The translations under genes were made by a program, and so were the position numbers. Below are positions 7,531 to 8,816 of a DNA stretch of 8,816 nt, piece after piece. Location of the stretch: NCBI GenBank assembly GCA_002348825.1, contig DEBN01000139.1, positions 1 through 8,816 on the forward strand. The letters are read 5' to 3'. Position 1 is the stretch's first letter, and each line of letters opens with the position of its first letter. Below the pieces are notes generated by a model. The model did not search any database, was not told where the DNA came from, and saw nothing but the letters and a program-made list of their open reading frames with translations. Source of the DNA: Gammaproteobacteria bacterium UBA2955. Lineage in GTDB: Bacteria > Pseudomonadota > Gammaproteobacteria > Pseudomonadales > Azotimanducaceae.

Positions 7531-7902
7531 CTACATTTTCATTTCGTAAAAGCACAGTTTGTTGCCGTCCGGGTCACGCACGTAGCCGCCATAAAATATC
7601 GGCAGCCGCTCTCCAGGCTCGCCCTCGTCCGAAGCACCAAGCTCTATCGCTTTAGCATAAAGCTTGTCGACGCCAGCACGGTCCCCGCCAGGAATTGCGA
7701 TCATGTTGCCATTACCGTGGTGCGGCGATTGCTCGTCATAGGGAATGCACACGGCCAGCATGGGTGCTCCAGGACCGGTGCCATAAAATTTGATTCGATC
7801 CTGACCAAACAACTGCTTTGCACCGATCTCTGCTAACAGACCGTCGTAAAAACTGCAGGCCCTGTCCATGTCACTCACGCCAATAGTTGTATAGCCGATC
7901 AT
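7531..7902 (-). CDS. VOC-family (glyoxalase/bleomycin-resistance fold) protein, function unknown
   Basis: 123 residues, the size of a single VOC subunit made of two beta-alpha-beta-beta-beta halves. The first half runs IGYTTIGVSDMDRACSFYDGL to PMLAVCIPYD, the second from about residue 65 to GGYVRDPDGNKLCFYEM. RDPDGN followed by a hydrophobic strand is the classic second-half signature. The place of the first metal-binding His of glyoxalase I is Tyr4, and the second half opens with NMIAI and no His, while Glu120 near the C-terminus is present; a true lactoylglutathione lyase is therefore doubtful. Members of this fold may bind small molecules or metals, and I cannot name the substrate. The ATG overlaps the prmA stop by 4 bases and has a good GGGAGAG site, so it is coupled to prmA. 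A terminator follows its stop. Confidence 0.88.
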   Translation of the reverse strand: MIGYTTIGVSDMDRACSFYDGLLAEIGAKQLFGQDRIKFYGTGPGAPMLAVCIPYDEQSPHHGNGNMIAIPGGDRAGVDKLYAKAIELGASDEGEPGERLPIFYGGYVRDPDGNKLCFYEMKM

Positions 7903-8816
7903 TCGTCTCTCCCTTGTCCAACGTTAAGATATTTAGTGCCGATAAGACACGCCCAGTCATCTTCAATGACCGGATTCACAAAATCAATCAGCGGATAAGC
8001 CTCGATTACTTCATCAACCTGTTGTGGCAAAATTCCCGACAACACGATCTGGCCACCAGCCTTTAATAACGCGCAAAAATGCCGCGCCAATTGCTGCAGT
8101 GGGCTGGCTAGGATATTTGCCGTAATCACGTCAAATGTTGCAGCTGAAGGCGCTGCAAGTTGCTCCCAGTCTTGCAGATTAAAAACCTGCAGCTGCTCGG
8201 CGCTGAGCTCGTTGAATTGCGCATTTTCGGTAGTCGCCAGCACCGCTTGATGGTCGTGATCTACGCCCACAGCCGTCGCGCCGAGTAGGGCCGCCGCAAT
8301 CGCGAGGATTCCGGAGCCGCAGCCGAAATCCAGCACCTTCTGGCCCGGTTGGATCGCGCCCGCCAAGTAGCTCAAACACATCCGCGTGGTAGGATGACTG
8401 CCGCTGCCGAATGCCAGCCCGGGGTCCATATACAGACGGGCGATGCCATCGGGCGCTGGCTCTGACACCGTGGACTTTGGCAGCAGCCACAGGCGCTCCG
8501 AAAACCGCTGCTCGACCGCGTGCTGGCGCAACGACGCCTGCCAGTCTTGTTCCGCGATGAAGTCGAATTCGCAATGAGCATGGAGCTGCGGATCGAAATT
8601 CTTCAATGCCGCGCCAAGCTCTGCCACGTTGAGATCGAGATGAAATAGCGCTTTCACCAGCACCGACTGCCATATCGGAGTTGCACCGGGGTCAGGTTCC
8701 AACACCACCTCGTCCGCCAGACTTTCCAGCACCACCGCCGCTGCGCCATGGTCATTTAACAACATCTCAGCCTCCGCGACTTGGTCTGATTGCAGCTGCC
8801 ACTGCAATTGGATCCA
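7899..8816 (-). CDS. prmA: Ribosomal protein L11 methyltransferase PrmA (5' end outside window)
   Basis: Trimethylates lysines and the N-terminus of ribosomal protein L11 using S-adenosylmethionine. The frame is open to the window edge and its first residues read WIQLQWQLQ, which matches residues 3 onward of MPWIQL in the family; the in-frame TTG at 8807 is therefore internal and about two codons are missing. 305 residues are visible (E. coli 293). Motifs, numbered from the first visible residue: MDPGLAFGSGSHPTT at 130-144, SAM-binding VLDFGCGSGILAIAA at 161-175, and NILASPL at 234-240, followed by LSGIL. The N-terminal 100 residues form the L11-recognition domain. It sits next to dusB through a VOC gene, in line with the prmA-dusB linkage common in gammaproteobacteria. 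The C-terminal tail (NVGQGRDE) overlaps the VOC gene start. Confidence 0.96.
   Translation of the reverse strand, partial: WIQLQWQLQSDQVAEAEMLLNDHGAAAVVLESLADEVVLEPDPGATPIWQSVLVKALFHLDLNVAELGAALKNFDPQLHAHCEFDFIAEQDWQASLRQHAVEQRFSERLWLLPKSTVSEPAPDGIARLYMDPGLAFGSGSHPTTRMCLSYLAGAIQPGQKVLDFGCGSGILAIAAALLGATAVGVDHDHQAVLATTENAQFNELSAEQLQVFNLQDWEQLAAPSAATFDVITANILASPLQQLARHFCALLKAGGQIVLSGILPQQVDEVIEAYPLIDFVNPVIEDDWACLIGTKYLNVGQGRDE

Noticed and set aside
8810..8815. GGATCC near the right edge, possibly a cloning junction
   Set aside because: A single six-base restriction site is expected by chance, and the prmA frame runs through it in agreement with the family sequence.

Overview
The window looks like a compact piece of a non-enteric gammaproteobacterial chromosome, plausibly Pseudomonas-related or a marine relative. 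The evidence is a free-standing trpC directly after trpD, a CRP/Vfr-type regulator beside trpC, a di-iron Coq7 for ubiquinone, and the prmA-dusB neighbourhood typical of this class. This lineage call is inference from protein motifs and gene order, not from a search. I see no insertion sequences, phage genes, tRNA or rRNA genes, or CRISPR repeats. No stretch over about 130 bases lacks a gene.

Left block, plus strand: trpD (5' end just outside the window) overlaps trpC by 4 bases (ATGA). These encode two consecutive steps of tryptophan synthesis. trpC ends only 7 bases from the end of a gene on the opposite strand.

Centre and right, minus strand, read from right to left: prmA (5' end just outside the window) and a small VOC-family gene overlap by 4 bases and are closed by a clear intrinsic terminator. 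Next come dusB, purH, purD and coq7, with gaps of 9, 41 and 13 bases, which reads as one operon. After 126 bases follows a CRP/Vfr-like regulator gene that converges on trpC. purH and purD supply the last two IMP-forming steps and the GAR step of purine synthesis, dusB modifies tRNA, and coq7 hydroxylates a ubiquinone precursor.

The genes are mostly well-known housekeeping families, and I do not see an undescribed multi-gene system. The points worth a second look are: a CRP-family regulator with an acidic N-terminal extension of about 88 residues, supported by a strong ribosome binding site; the absence of fis from its usual place after dusB; a terminator placed almost against the dusB start codon; a PurR-box-like palindrome just upstream of purH; and a VOC gene translationally coupled to prmA.
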